A stretch of DNA of 64,000 bases from Dipetalonema caudispina (GCA_013365325.1 JABVXV010000139.1:1-64000); one strand, 5' to 3'; positions 11,301 to 26,100 are shown, counted from the first letter of the stretch. Translations and numbers: made by a program. Notes: generated by a model from the sequence alone, not told the origin.

Positions 11301-14300
11301 AAAACCCAGTAATTTTTCATTTAAGGTTATCAAAATCATTGGAACTATTCCATTATTCAATGTAACACAGGTCTGAATAGGAGTAAAGCGGCATAAATGA
11401 AGACTTACAGTGAGAGCTAGCAGTCATATAGTTTCGCATGTTGTTCACCGAACAATCACTATTATGTGGAATGTGTTCCATTTTCCTTCATGTTTACATG
11501 AAGCCATAATATCAAATCGTTATCATTAATATACATAAACCATGAGGAGATGTTCAAATCGAATATCTTGAAACGTAGCACTACATCTGATTCACATTTT
11601 GAAACTTTGAAGAACGGAGACAAGGGATTCACTATTATCATCCTCTAAAGTAAATAACTTCCAGATTTTGGCGATTCAGAAACAACCAAGAGTCTTTGAA
11701 AGTAGCCTTCCAGCTGGTCCTAATAATCCACCAAAAATTCATGGTATGCAATGAACGTTTTTTTTGCTTGCAGAGAAACATTGTTAATAACTGTGAAGTT
11801 AAGCGTAAAGAAGAAACACTTGTGTCAGAAGTTGTCTACTCTACCGTATTTTTTACTTTATGCAGGTTGGATGTGTAACGTTGTCTTGGAAAGATTTAGT
11901 TCTATGTTTTACCCAACATCTCTTATATTCCTTCGAATATGTTACAGATGTGTCACATCCACAACCATCCTCATTTGGTCCTACTGTTACTCGACTTCCA
12001 GACTATTCTGGATTCACAAACAATCCCGTCATAAATCCGACACTTCATGAAATACCTGTTTCTCTACCTCCTCCTCCTCTACAGATTCTACCTATTCAAG
12101 CATCAGATGGTCGTCAAAATAATTTTGAAACTAATCGTACACTCACGAAGACCAATCTACTATCACAGTCAACAACGTTTTCTACTTCTGAGATCGACAT
12201 ACAGCAGAAATATGGTTATATGAATCCTCGTGGCATCCTGCGAACGACAAGAATAAAAGTATATTTGAGAGTGTGAATAAAAGTTCCGTTGAGCTATGTC
12301 ATAGTGCCACTTATAACAGTATTGCCTTGTTCTTTTCATTTTGCCACTGAGTTCACGTAGAGAAAGTTCTTAAATTCTACAAAAAAATAAGTGAAAAAGC
12401 GAAAAGGTTTTCGCTTAGTTTAAGAAGCAAAAAGTGTCTTGTTTATTTTTTAAAAACTTTTTCAGAAAAAGCATGGGTTTCAAAATGCGGTAGAAACTGT
12501 GGAACAGACGGGGCAGATGGATCTGGATGTCTTGAGCCTGTTAGTCATTTATTGTTTCTTACTTTTGGGGAAAAAGGGAAACTCTACAGAACAGTAGTAG
12601 AATGTGCCATTTTCTAGATTTTCTAAAAGGTTAAAAGAATGCAAGACGCTTGAGCATCTGAAGGTGAGCACGTCGCAGGCCGAACTACTTGAGCAAGCAG
12701 CAGGTAATGTCATGTATTAATTGAGAACTTAATGCTTTTTTTTCCTTTTTTAACAATGCAAATTAATGAATGTTTCATCTTGCATGCATACGTATTATAA
12801 TTTAAATTGGGAATAGCGGAAGAGAAAGTTTGTGATGAATGGACTGAGATTCAAGTATGTTTCAATCAGTAGAACTAGTTTTATCTTTTCATCTTTCCAC
12901 CCGTTCGTTAGTTTCTTTGCTTTTTTGATATATATTTTTGAAGTATCAACCGCGAGAAAGCATTCAGACCAAACTAAATCAGTAAAAGCAAATGTTAGAT
13001 TGGAAGAAGAGGCATCTCCGGTAGAACCATCAGGAAAGTTCAAGGACAATAGAAATCTCATCGATTTATGCTCAGATAAGGAAGAGGAAGATGACGAGTA
13101 TGTCTGTAATGTTTTTTATGAAAAAAATTGGTTACACTAGATGAGGATTTTATTTTAACTGCAAAATCTGCAATGTTTCGGTAGAATTTCTTGTATTAAA
13201 ATTAAAGATTTAAACCTTCTTAGGATTTTCAGGTGACTTTTTCTAACTTATTAACATTTTTAACTATCACCTTTTAATAAGTGTGTTCACTGATCTATGA
13301 AGCTTTTGACAGCGAAGTTATTAGTGGAAAATTGGAACTGGTAAATTAGTCAGTTTTGAAATTTAATTCAGTGAACCGGATAAGAACTTGAAATATTCAT
13401 GAAATTCGATATTTATTCTCTATTCTTAATTAGCTAAAATTATATTATCTTGTGAATAACTTTATGCGCTAATATTTTCTTTGGTTTCCTCCTTTATCTT
13501 ACTTTTAAGTTTACGCAATTTTTCTTCAAGTATGAGTATCAGGTATGGTGAGGCTGTGCCGATTCTCTTAAATCTTTTCTCGGACAAAGAAACTACAACA
13601 CCTGTATTGTTCGATCCGCGAATAATACGAAAATCATCCACTCCAGTAAGTAATTTATTGATTCTAAGTTTGAAATTCTATAGGATTTACTCATGCTAGC
13701 TAAAGATTTAGAAAATTATTTCAATTTACTGTATCGGCGTGCTGTGAACGTTGCAGCTGTTAGCGTTGTAGTTAGGGCTCATTTTTTGTCGATGTATTCT
13801 ATTAATGTCCACACAGGAGAAATCAAGAAGTGATCGACGGAATATCGAAGGCGAAGTTGCTCAAGAAAAAAGAATGGAAATGTGCAGGAACTCTGATGGT
13901 TGCCATAGCTCATCAGAAAATAAAAAAAACGGTGATACTTGTTATGAATATACATTTAAGAATTACTTTTGATTTGTCGAAAACTTTGATCACTATTTTT
14001 TAGTTGGTTATAAATGTCAATATGCTATGAAGAATTGAATCCAGAGGACTTAGATCAGTTTTCTATAACTGAGTAAAGAAAAAATACCGAGCTTCTTGGA
14101 ACGCACTAATGGTGCTGACGATACAGTTTAAGACCAATCGCAGACTGCAATGAACAACTAAAAAAAGATCCAATTAGCATTCAAGAAATTTAATTGATTG
14201 TAAAAAGAGGTAAATATAAGGGAAACGGAACTATCTTTCAATTTCATAGTTACTTAGGATACAGTATATCAACTTTAAAAAATATCATCGGTGCAGACAT

Positions 14301-14737
14301 CATCGGTCGCGATCACGAAAATCTTGTATATCGAAACAAAGTAATCACAGATGGTAGTGGTAAGCCTTTTTCTATAAATTTTTTGGAACTACTTTGAGAT
14401 CATACTGCACCTTTCCAAGTTTGCTGATAAATTCAGTAATTAAATTCGTAATTACGTTCGTAAGCTAGCAGTTGAAGATTCTAGAAAGAAGTCGGAAAAA
14501 TATTTTAGCTTTCGTAATCGAAAATATTTCTCTCTAATTGTTGAACGGTCCAGCTTTATATTTCTCTTAGATTTTTGGAATGCAATATTCTGTAGATATG
14601 AATTACGTGCACTTTAAGGTCAAGAAGTCGAAGCTGAAGTGCTTACTGACCACCGAGCAGGTGAAGGAGGTCGCGGGAGTGTAACAATGGAAAATCGAGC
14701 GTTGAAAGCAGATGAAAGAAATAGCTCACTTTTTTGA
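8393..14737 (+). CDS. Unrecognised multi-exon zinc-finger protein
   Basis: I do not recognise this gene. Phase-consistent exons: 8393-8404, 8668-8868, 9114-9207, 9333-9416, 9936-10019, 10285-10400, 10570-10698, 10890-10950, 11214-11308, 11665-11743, 11948-12258, 12466-12539, 12618-12703, 12817-12854, about 12961-13097, 13531-13645 and 13817-13931. It then ends either at a stop at 14038 (exon from 14004, about 621 aa) or through 14210-14359 and 14619-14737 (about 699 aa). The start is ATG at 8393, 21 bases after a TTTCAG acceptor. Near the N-terminus are two C2H2/C2HC-like fingers: C-x8-C...H-x4-H, then C-x4-C...H-x3-C. The rest looks disordered: a basic stretch (SLSKRERAVTPARQAAWR), a proline run (SLPPPPLQILPI) and a hydrophobic-acidic motif LIDLCSDKEEEDDE resembling a SUMO-interacting motif. 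A nuclear role is inference. The acceptor near 12961 and the last exons are the weakest calls. Confidence 0.7.
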
Positions 14738-17091
14738 TGTCATAGATAGTCTCATCTCTTTGGTTGGTTTGAAGTTGTAAGAAATGATTGCAAACTGCAT
14801 GTGGATCCTTTATTCCCATGGGGTCATATATTTTTTCCTCCTGTATGGTCTGTTATCGTATCCTTTTTTGATCGCTTATTTGTTTCTAGTTGTTGAAGCA
14901 GTGAGCATTTAAATTTTTTAAATTTGCTGGTTAGATTATTTGACGCTGCACATTTTCAGAAACAAAAAACTAATGGAATAGCTTGTCTAAATTTTTTCTA
15001 ATTTTTCTTGAGGAGAATTAGGTCAAATTTGATCATAGTTACAGCTAAGAGCCGCGTCGGTGGCTTTTCTCGAACATTCACCCGTAATGCTATGAATCAT
15101 TTTCTAAGATGGATGAGGAAAGGTGATGTTATCCCTCAGCTTTAAATTCCCGTAATTTTGAACTTTTTTTATTTTTCTGAGCTTTTTGCAGAAAAGCTTT
15201 TAAGTTGCTATTTTCACTTCAACAAGTTGTTAGAATAGTTTCGAAATGGTATTTGGCTATCAAGAAGGACCTGTCAGGTCATTCTAGACTTCAAATGCTA
15301 ATTTAAGAGAAAAAGGAGGGAAGTTAGATTTTACAGAATGTCAGCGGGTATTTAATGTGCATACAGATAACTTCTTTTGTATCTGCTTCATGTGAATAAA
15401 AATTGCTTATTTTCATTACATTCACGGAAAAGGAGAAGAGGACTGCCATTTCATCTAATTACCGACCTCATGAACTTGACCCGAACGGGACTTATTTATT
15501 TCCATTTTGAAATTGGTCAAAATGAAATAAAAGTTTCATTCCGTGGCTTCATTAATCGGCAATTTAAATTTAGTGCTTTTGACCATGCGCTATATCGGTA
15601 TTCAAGGGAAATGCGAAAACGGTGTGGCGGTAATAAGATGAAATGGTAGCTTTGATCTATTGGAAACCCGTCTTATTTCTGAGCTTATTTGCTCTGACAA
15701 ATTCTACCAAATTACGAAGGATGATTCACATAGCTCACTGTCACTTCAGCTTCTGACCTGCATTTCGGCTTTGTCGAATTTGGATGTGTTTGTGTTTGTG
15801 AAGGAAGCAGTTCTGCCAGAGTATCGGCAACATTCTTTCTTCTTTCCAAACTTTCACTTGATAGGAAAGTTTTGAGATACTTCAAGTAAAAAGATTGCAG
15901 ATCATTCAACAGTACTCTTTTGTTCTCTTTTTTACCAGCAGTTTGTCAAACCGTGTAATTAATACCAAATCAGTCATGCTTGTTTGCACTTACTAAAATA
16001 TTAATTACCGAAAGTTTCAACTGCTAGTTCATGTATTTACTTAATCACCATTTATACAATAAGTAATGGTTGAGAAGTACGTCCGGGCCCATCAAGTGAG
16101 ATGATAGGTATTATTGGTCAGGTCGGTTAGTTTGAGTACAACAAGTGGTGGTAGAGAACCGAGAAAGGAAGTAGTATTGGAACGTCGATAATGTGACCAT
16201 TTCTGAATGCTCAAATGCGGTATAAAAAGTTTTTGGATTCGGTAAGTAGTTGTGGGGAAGAATACTTGAAATCGAAATTTCACATTATAATTCAAGCCGT
16301 TCGCTTCCACGCATTCTCTCTCCATTTGCGTCATGCAGCCAGAAAGAATCTCTGAGTCTTTTAAACGATATTAATGGTAAACTTGAATGAACCCAAGCAA
16401 TATTGGTATACATATATACATGTCGCTCTCCTCTCCTGTGCTTTTTCGTATGACTCTGCGACTGACTTATACCCTTAGGCCTCAATCTTCAATGTTTTTT
16501 CCTTTTCTTAAGATTTAAAGATAAGTTTCATTTATTGACTTTTAAATGGTGTTTCCATTTATGATAGGAGTTTAAGTTCGGATTTACATGGCTTCCATTC
16601 CTAAAAGACTAGGTTTGATTGTCCGATTGCTTTTTACATCTTTACGAATCCGATAAACTATAGATTGGTTAATATCAGACAGTGAGAAATTACTGTGATA
16701 TTACACAGATCTTCCAGAAATATTACTTCACAGTAATTCTTCAAGCCATTAAGAAATTGCAAATTTTTTTCAACATCTTTAGAAAACTTACAAATAAGCT
16801 TCCTTATCCTCTGATAGGAAAATTCGATCCTTCACCTGGTCTTGAGGCAATAGGTGCAAGGGTCTGTAAACACACACCGACAATACATATAGAGTTGCCC
16901 AACAATTCTATCAACATATTGCACTCTCTACTCCCTGTTTCAGGCCTAACGATGCTTGGCGGTCTTTTTCTAACTAATAGCCAACCCTTTACAAGACAGA
17001 TGCCATATTGCTGGATCCAACCGAATCAATTGCAAATATCTATCCTCGTCCTTGCCCTCATCGTTATTATCACGCACATACACACATACAT

Positions 17092-17143
<52 letters not shown>

Positions 17144-20100
17144 ACACACATGAGCACATTAAGCAGTGCCTTGTTAGTTGTTAAAAACTTAACTTCTTAA
17201 CTGCCTAGCAGATGAGATATTTCAGGCTAATATTGTCACTTCAGGCTAATATTTCATGTTCGATATATATTTATTAGTTTATTATTTTAAGGAATTTTTG
17301 AAAATTATTCTAATCCTTGGCAACTTTTTTATCATTTCTTGGCCAACGACATCTTTTCACTATGACTACTAATATTAGTTATTAGTTCCCATGAAGATTC
17401 ATTTTTCATAGAAATATTCAATTCTTATACTGAGTGTTAGTAACTTTCAGTGTTATTTTTCTGCTAGTTTGGCTATTTCCCAGAAAGAAAAGAGGACACA
17501 TTGGCATTTAAAGAAGGAAAAAGATTTTTTCTGATTGAGAAAGGAACAAGGATGTCTTAAAGAGGAGGACAAGAGGAAAGCTTTTCATCTCCTTTGCTGT
17601 TGTTCCTTGTCCCTTGTCCTTTGTCCTCATTCACCTATGCATACTCAGTCGATACTTATAAAATAGGAAATACACCGTTGTACTTTTACAAATAAGAGTT
17701 TGCACATTACCATTTGTTGTACAGCATCCCAATTCTTCAATGGAAATCGATGGAATTTAAATTTTCTATTGTCTTATCACTTTGTGCAATTCACTCATTA
17801 TTGATTTCTCTCAAAGTCTTCAATTTTAATATATTGGAAAATGTGTGATAGTTCGATTGTTATCTATTACGAGTTATTATTGATTTGTTATATTTTTTTA
17901 AGTGTTGAGTTTAAAAAATTGGACAGTTCTTTTTTGAAGATCAATTGAAATTAATTTTACAAAATTTCCCCTAAAATTTGTGCCTAAATTTTGTTCCTTC
18001 AGTGTGTTTTTTTTTTTCGAAGAATACCATCGAAATAAAAGCAAATTTTCAGAAAATTGATAGAAATATAAGAGACGTCTTTTGGTTTTTAGTGGAGGCA
18101 CACTAACCATCAGTGTTACGAAGTTTTTCTCTCAACAAACTGTTGAAAAGTGTCGAATTTCGCATGCAAATGAATGTTTCTTACACAATGGGTTAAGGAA
18201 ATATGAGAAAAATTGGTAGAATTCTGGAAGCGACACAGAAAAAACTCAATGATTACATGACAAATTATGACCTTGAAAGATATCCGGTGTAAATATTCTC
18301 TGACGTGTCCTCTCATGTTTGGAAATTGGACGTCATTTTTCGTCACTCAACAAGTTTTGTTTATAAGCAACGTGAAATGCAATAATCTAAACAGTCACAA
18401 AGAAACTGTTGTAGGAAGGTGAGCTAAGTGGAAGTTAGGCGAGCCAATAGGTCGAATATTTTTTTTTTATAAACTGGCAGATATATGCAAAATATCTGAT
18501 GTTTTTAGAATTATCCTGCTTATTTAATTTGCATTGAATTTACTGAAGTTTTAAATAAGAAAATGGTTTTTTCCACAACATATTTTTGCATATTTTGATT
18601 ATTTATATGACGTATGAGCAAACAAATAAATCAATAATAAGTTTGTATGAAAGTCAAGCTTAACAGATCGAAGTGATCCAATCAACCGACAGATATATAC
18701 AGCGGGATGCGATACAATAGCAATGACGATGAAATGCATTATTTATTCAGCGTAGGAAATTCTCGATATATTTCTTTCGTGAATTTTACATTCATTTTTG
18801 GAATGCACAGGAAATGTGGCATTCCGGTAATAACACAGCTGCTTAAAGGAAGGACAAAATAACGCCATCGATTTTAGCTCCGAGCTTAGGATCTTTATGT
18901 TTGATGTATTTTGATTATCTAATAGTATTGTATGCTGTCTATTTCGCATTATTTTTGACAATGAAATGAGTGAATGATTGGGATACTGTTCCGTAAAATA
19001 TGCAAAGGAAGTTTTAGATATTTCAATTTTAATTAATTGATTCATGTTTCGATTGATTTTTCTTTAGTTCAGATATTTATAGCTTAAATTCTACAAATTT
19101 ATCAAATTTCGCTAAACAAAAACAGCATAAATAATTAGTAAGAAGGAATGTATGTCCTCATGGAGATGTTGAGCGAAAGTGCAAGTTGAATAGATTCATA
19201 CTTCTACTACTCTCTTCTTGTTCCTTTTCAAGATCTATCGTTTCATTCATTTAGGTGATAATCAGTTTATTGAAGCTGGTGGAGGCTTGTATATATTTGT
19301 GTAATTGAATTTTTTTCTTCCTATTTTTTCAAGTTTTCTTATCTATACATACATATCAGATGTGTCAAAAAATTGTTGGAAATTCTTTAAATTTTTAGGA
19401 AAAAATTCGAAGCTGGTTGGTTGAGAAGTGGTATTTTTATATTCTATATTATCATATTATTTCTCTGTTGAATTCCTCCTTTCCGTGGCTTTCTTGTGAA
19501 ATTTATTCAAAACTTGAACCATTTTTCTTGGTCATAGATATAAACGATTTGTTGAGGACGCATTAATAAGAAGTATTGAAAACAAATATTATTTCATGAC
19601 TGCTTGAAGCAATTATGACATGATATCCTGTTAGAGCATCCTGCACTTCCTGATGTCGTATATCATTGAACCTGATCTATTCGGATTACTCCAAGACTGG
19701 TTTAGTTATTTTCATACATTGGAATTAAAAAATAATACTCATAAAATGGTCATTTACTACAATATCTGCATCATTTGAGGGCTCTAAAGAAGGGACTGAT
19801 GATTTGGAGGAGAGTTTCTGGGCTCAGATCGATAGTTTACTATTTTTTTTGTATATCTGTATGAAATTTTAAAATGCTTGTAAAGGAGTGCTATCAAAGT
19901 TCGTGTGTAATTAATTAGAATACATTTTCAAGTCGAAATTATGAATTAATTTTCTCGAGGAAGGAAGACATCTGAATGTGAATCTTTCCTTTCTCGGTTT
20001 CTTTCTTCATCCGTCCCGGCTTTTTACTTTTCAATAATTATGAATTATTTATTGCTGTATATGTGTTTTATTTGTAACTGGTAGTTTGTTTTCATTCAAA

Positions 20101-20174
20101 GGTGCAATACAATTTCGCTTCGTGATGAACTTCGTAAGACTTGCAGAGATAATTAAAAAATAAGTTAATTTTAG
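14738..20174. other. Long stretch with no supportable gene
   Basis: Apart from the CA microsatellite at 17081-17150, I see no exon chain here. ORFs of 60-170 codons occur on both strands (for example 15377-15649 and 18743-19045), but they lack codon bias, splice context or recognisable motifs. The first exon or exons and the promoter of the gene beginning by 20175 should lie somewhere in the right part of this stretch. Confidence 0.5.
17081..17150. repeat. (CA)n/(CATA)n microsatellite
   Basis: An almost pure run of CA dinucleotides with a few ACATA interruptions. It produces a His-Thr run in one chance ORF (16682-17200) that I do not consider a gene. Confidence 0.97.
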
Positions 20175-23100
20175 TATTTGAAATATCGAAAATATCGATA
20201 AAGACGACAACGGTTACCTTGGAAGAGGAACAACAACAACCCCGGCAACTGACCTCTTCAAGTAATGGCACAGCAGTTGCCGGTGGATGTTTGGATACCA
20301 CCGCTGCAAGTACCGTCACCTCATCATTCGTGACACCCATCGATCCAGAACCATTTTTTCCCTTGTCATTACCTCCAAAGGACAAATTCAAACTTGCCGT
20401 AAGTGCTTCTTCTATGCCTTGTTGCATTCGTTAAACTTTTCAGTGCCTCTATGGATACTTCACTGGAAGAAACATTGAATTCATTGATATAAAAATTTCA
20501 ACAAGAAATTTGAAAAAAAATTGAAAAAAATTGTTATTTTCCAGGGTAATGCTGGTAACAGTTTTTCGAAACGTCAATTCCGTCGTACAGTGACGGTTTT
20601 AGATGGCAATTGTCCAGTGAGCTCTGCGGAAAATGATCGTTATCAACTATCCAGACAAGATGCATCTGTTAGCCATACTCGACGAAGTCCTTTGGGAAGG
20701 TTGTTCATTCCCTTTTAAATCTTTAATATTCTCTTAACAGTTACCGTAGTTGCCCGATTGATTCGACTTCTATTGTATTTGTTAATTTTTAAAATAACTC
20801 CAAACTGGGATTTGATTTCATTTGCACATTTTACTCTACGTTACTGGTCATGTAACAGATGTGAAAGGTACCGGTCTTCAGAAATACTTTTACTAAGCCT
20901 TCGAGGTATTCATCTTAGTTTGCTGTGTTTGAATCGCGCATGCATTCTCGACTTCACTATCACAAACCATCTTTAATTGTACTTAGTAAACACATATATT
21001 TGCTCATTCTTCCGTTAAATTTGACAAATAACTTTAAGACGTTTTATTCACGATATTGACTGTATTTATAGTGAATTTCTAAATTTAAGGTAAAAATTCT
21101 TTCTTATCAGTTCGACTCATCATAATTTCAATGGAAGTAAGTATTCTAAATTAGACGGCACTTTCTTTATAAGTTAATTGGACTTAAGAGATAAGTGATA
21201 GCGGTTGAGCGGATGTTTTTATCGTTTTGTATATGAATGGTGCGTCATAAAAATTATACCGGCTGTAGGTTTTTCACTTTTTTTACTAGAAATGAAGATG
21301 GTAGTTTCTCTGTATTTCAGTGTGAATTTTGTATTTTCATGCAATACTAATTGCACTAATTTTTATAAGCATTTATATTAGAACGTAAAAGTGATTAATG
21401 TTCAGATATGAAATTTTGTGCATGTAAAACTTTACATTAAAACACAATGGAATCACATAATAATTTGCCACTTCTTCAACTAAATTGCTTTGGCTAGAGA
21501 GAATGATTAATGATTGCCTTGAATCGATTTTAGACTTCTTTTTCGGTTCCCCGTCAACGTAAGCATATCCCGATTGTTCTGAAGTCTACGACGACGACGA
21601 CGATGTTGATCTTCCTTTTCGTCTACGACACTATATGTTTCGTTTTGTACTTCTGTGAGCACTTCCTTGAACACCTCCTCCAATACATCGAGTACTTTCT
21701 TCGGTTTGATGTTCTCCAGATACATTGGATTTGTTACGTTGAATGTTGCTGTGTGCTTCTGGAATAACGATTGAGTAGGCAATACCAATGCTGTAGTACA
21801 ACAACAATAGCAAAACAACGCAAAGTAAAGCATCTTCAGTGCAATCTGAATGCAACTGGACGCGTCTGAAGCGCGCATTTTCGATGAAGATGATGAACCG
21901 AACTGATTTGCCGTCATCATTAATCATAATTTTATACTTTTATTTAGCTACCGTCTAATTTTCATGCATATCCTTGCAATTCTTTTGCAACGACGCACTT
22001 CATGACGGTCTTCTTCCCCCTCTAATATTTTATAATACTTCGAAGTTATGCCGAAGATATTAATACTTTCACTGAGAAGAATGTATAGCTAATATTAAGT
22101 ATTGAATTATGGATTAGTTATTTGTGAAGGAACACTTCTCAGTGTTGTTTGAACAGGCAAAGAATGTTTTGTGAAACACCGATAGTTAATTGATTTGTTT
22201 GCCTAGCTTGATGATGACGTTTGTTAAGTTTATTGCTTGCTTGCTACTAAAATTTGTCAGCTAAATCATTCCATCTCCTTGACTCTCTCTTCTGTTTACA
22301 ACTTTTTTGGTAAAATGTCTGTCTATCTACGATCCGTTATCGATTTTTAACATTTTATTAAGCATAACAATTTAGAGGTTCATTTCTCTTCTTACATTGT
22401 GGCATTTGAAAGCTTTCTGCCCTCTAATTATAATTTGGATTTAATACTGTTTCTCTAACATCCTTTACTTTCCTCTTTCCTTTCTCTTCATCTTATCTTA
22501 CTTATGCAAGTTTTTACCAAGTATAAAATTTAAATGGCCCCTGTATCATGGGGAGGTCAAATATGAGGCGATTGGTCTCTTCTAGGTCGTTATGTATTTC
22601 ATCACTTTCCAGAAAGCCAAAATATTGTCGTTTTCCAGTTGACAAGCCCGACCGGATCATAGAATTTGTCATAGAATCCGTCCCTTTAGTGAGTAGCCTT
22701 AAAATATTTCTGCAGACTCAACTTATCATTAATTAGAATTCGAAATAATTTAGATTTGGAATTATTTAAAAGAAACAACAGCTGTTGAAGTCTTTTAATT
22801 ATAGGGATTTTTGATGCATGCCCGTATAAATTCGATACTACTCAGACACAACTGTGAGCCTAGCAATTATTTAAAGCTTAACTGGTCTGAATGTACTTCA
22901 TTTAAGAGATCTCTGCTTGTTTATCAATGACTTCCAGCATAGCAATGTTTTTTGCTTCTCATTCGGTTGATAACACTCACCGACTATCAACGCTATCCAA
23001 CCATGATGATTTCTGTTTATTTATTATCTGTTGTTCCATAAGGGAGGTTAATATTCCTAAATATGAAAGAAGCAGTTTTTAGTTTCTTCTGGAAGTGCAA

Positions 23101-26100
23101 GTAAGCATATATATGAAATTCAATCTTTGTACGACAGCTGTAGTCCATGCACACATTCATCTCTGATACTTTGGAGTCATTTCTCTCCAACATTTCCCTT
23201 TGAATCATTCATTTCGAACTATCTTGATCGGAGTACTTTTTGTTCAGCTTTCCCTTATACAGAAAGCTGAAAATATGGATGAAGACGGTGGAACATTTGA
23301 TCAGTTACCCTTTCCAACCATATCTTTCTTTTCCAATAGTATTTCCCGCAACAAAAATTTCTCTTTAGCATGGCAATACTCTCTTCTACTTTCTGATTTT
23401 CTAACAAGTATGTGCATTTACAAAGAAGGAATTTTGAAAAGTAATTTTTGTATAATTTGCCTTCCAACCAAGACCAGTTCTGATTACTCATTGTCATTCG
23501 TGGGACGCTGTATCAGATGCTCTCTGTTGACTTTCAGGAAGGGACTTCTAATTGTCGTCAATGTCCCATCTGCTAATTAATTCTCGATGTTTGCAGAAAT
23601 GGAAATATGGGCCTTAGGGATAGATTGTATGACGTCTTTATGCATGTAAGTACGTGTGAGCAAATATTGACAGTCCTCTTTGAGGATTTTTATTTTAGGT
23701 CGAAAGACAAGGAAATGTTTATTTTCCATTTTTCACTGAGAATTATTGCGAAGATAGCAATGATGAGAAGAGATATTTAAAAGAAATGAGAAGCGGGATA
23801 TGTAGACCGATACTAAGGTACATTTTGTTCTCATCCATTCCTTTTTATTTTAAAGATAACTGAATGGGAATTATATTTTAAATCTTTGATCCGTCCTGTT
23901 CAGTAAGATTCAGATATAGCATAGTCAGTGAAAATAAAGAGCCGTAATTATTGAAAGTATACATTGTAATCTTCACGTTTATGAATTCGAATTTAATTAA
24001 GAAACAATATATCAATTGTCGTTATAGCAATACATTCTCATAAACTGATTTGGATATTTCACACATAGTTACGAATTAATCATCTATTTGTATAGATAAA
24101 AGAAGTCGGCAGTTGTTGAACTTCATTTTGCCATTTTCCAATGATTCATCATTCTGCATGGAATTCGCTAAAAAGTTAGTATAACTGAATGTGAACTTAT
24201 TAGTTGCGACCTATGGTTCTTGCTCTCCTGATATTTACCGAAAATGGAGAGAACTGAAGGATGGGATCGGGTAGTGTTGCAGTTTTCGTTGCACTATTTC
24301 CAAATCGTCATCGCTACCACCACTGACATCATCATTTATAATCTTCCAGTTTCATCTGTCGTCGGAGAGCTGTATTTCTGCCTTTTTTTTTGATTTTCAC
24401 CAGTCCCTTTCCATTTTTCCCTTCTTGTGAATGTTTTTTTTTTTTTTTTTGTTTATTTCGAGTTTGTTTTATTATCTAAATTTCCTCTAATAATTTTGTG
24501 AAACGTCAACTCATCTAGCTTGCTACTATAATAATTTAAAGGAAGCGATAGTTTTTGTTATTTTGATTTCATCACAATATCCTTGTTGGAATAAATTTTC
24601 CTTCAAAAGAATCCTCCCACTTTCTTTCTTAAGTGTTATCTAGACTTACAAGGAAATTACTTACAAATCAAACATTGAATGATACATGCTTCAGACAAAA
24701 TGTCCTAATAAAAGCTAAGTTACTTAAATATCAGCCTTTATTAAACTTATTAGAAAGGCGGTGATTGCTCAAATTAGGCCTACAAAAAACAGCAGCGGCA
24801 ATCGCAGTTTGGTCTTCTAGCAAACAAAGTGGTACTACGACGTTCTTACTTCTTGATCCTTTCAATCCTAAACGCATAAATTGCTTGAAGGCTTTTCCCT
24901 TTCCTCGAATTTAGTTCAATATTTAAAGTTTGAAGTCCTTCTTGCAAGATTTTCCCAATAGATTCCACTTTTTCTTTTATATGTTTTTCCAAACATCACA
25001 TTTTTTCCTCATTGCATTCTCTTATTTAAAAAAAAATCTTTGTAATCATGCTGGTTGACGTAATGATTACTACATCTACTACGATCAGCTGATCCAGTCT
25101 AGACTCTCAGTCTAGATAAATAAGCTAAAATTATCCTTATCTTTAGTTGTATCTTTTTTTCGCATTGTCAATGATCGTATCAGTTTAATCCATTCGTTAT
25201 GAACGTTTTGATTACTTAATACTACTGTTACTACATTAACAATCATTGTTACTATACAGCAAGAAACTCTCTATCCTGCTATATTACTTAAATTGCCTCA
25301 ACAACAAGCAGAAAAACAAAAGTCAAGAGTGATCGGATGTACGGTTTAGTTGGAACGCATCGTTGTTCAGATGATCATTTCTCATCAGCATCTGTAATAA
25401 CGCCATCTTCCGATGATGAAAAACGGCAGGAACAAACGATAGCAGATCGCTTCTGTAGTTTGAATGAATTGGAAAAAGAAGCAAGCAACGAAACATTGTA
25501 AGAGTTTCGCTTATCTGAAAGTTAAACAACACTTCTATTTGTCTTTTTTTATTAACTTTACTGAATGTAGAAAATTTTGGTTACTGTTTTATCGAAACTA
25601 GCGAGAATAATTAATGGAGATAAGATTGATAATTATATTCAAAATAGTAAGAACTGATAGAGCATTGTCGTAATATATTCTCAATTACATGAACTGTTAG
25701 CAGAAGTAATTAGTTGGTGTCCGACCTTCGATAAAATACATCACAATAATTAGGAAATTTTTGGAATTTACAAGTCTTTACTTAATAGAAACTGTCACTA
25801 AAATCATCATTACTTATAAAATAACCTCGATAGCCTTAGATTACTTTCTTCTTAATCCCAAGGTTAACTGAATGAAGCCAAACAGGATCAAATTTCTTTG
25901 GAAAATACTTCATTCTTCCTAAAGCATGATTTCGATGTGTTGTTCAAGTGAGATGAAACTTTTGTTACTAATAACTGAAAGCTTTTTTCTGTGACTCAAG
26001 AATTTTTTGTTAAAATTTTGCAAATTTTGAATTGCGTAGTTTAGAATGAAGTAAGAAGTATTTTCCCTGAAATATTTTCCTCAAAAACAGTACATTCTTT

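Noticed and set aside
15377..15649. 90-codon ORF, and a 65-codon ORF on the other strand at 15712-15909
   Set aside because: Both have a protein-like composition but no partner exons, good start context or known motif; ORFs of this length are expected by chance here.
16682..17200. 172-codon ORF
   Set aside because: A third of it is the His-Thr run from the CA microsatellite; the rest has no splice context or motif.
23200..23580. 126-codon ORF in an intron
   Set aside because: Opening residues resemble a signal peptide, but the remainder has no coding character and overlaps other possible ORFs.
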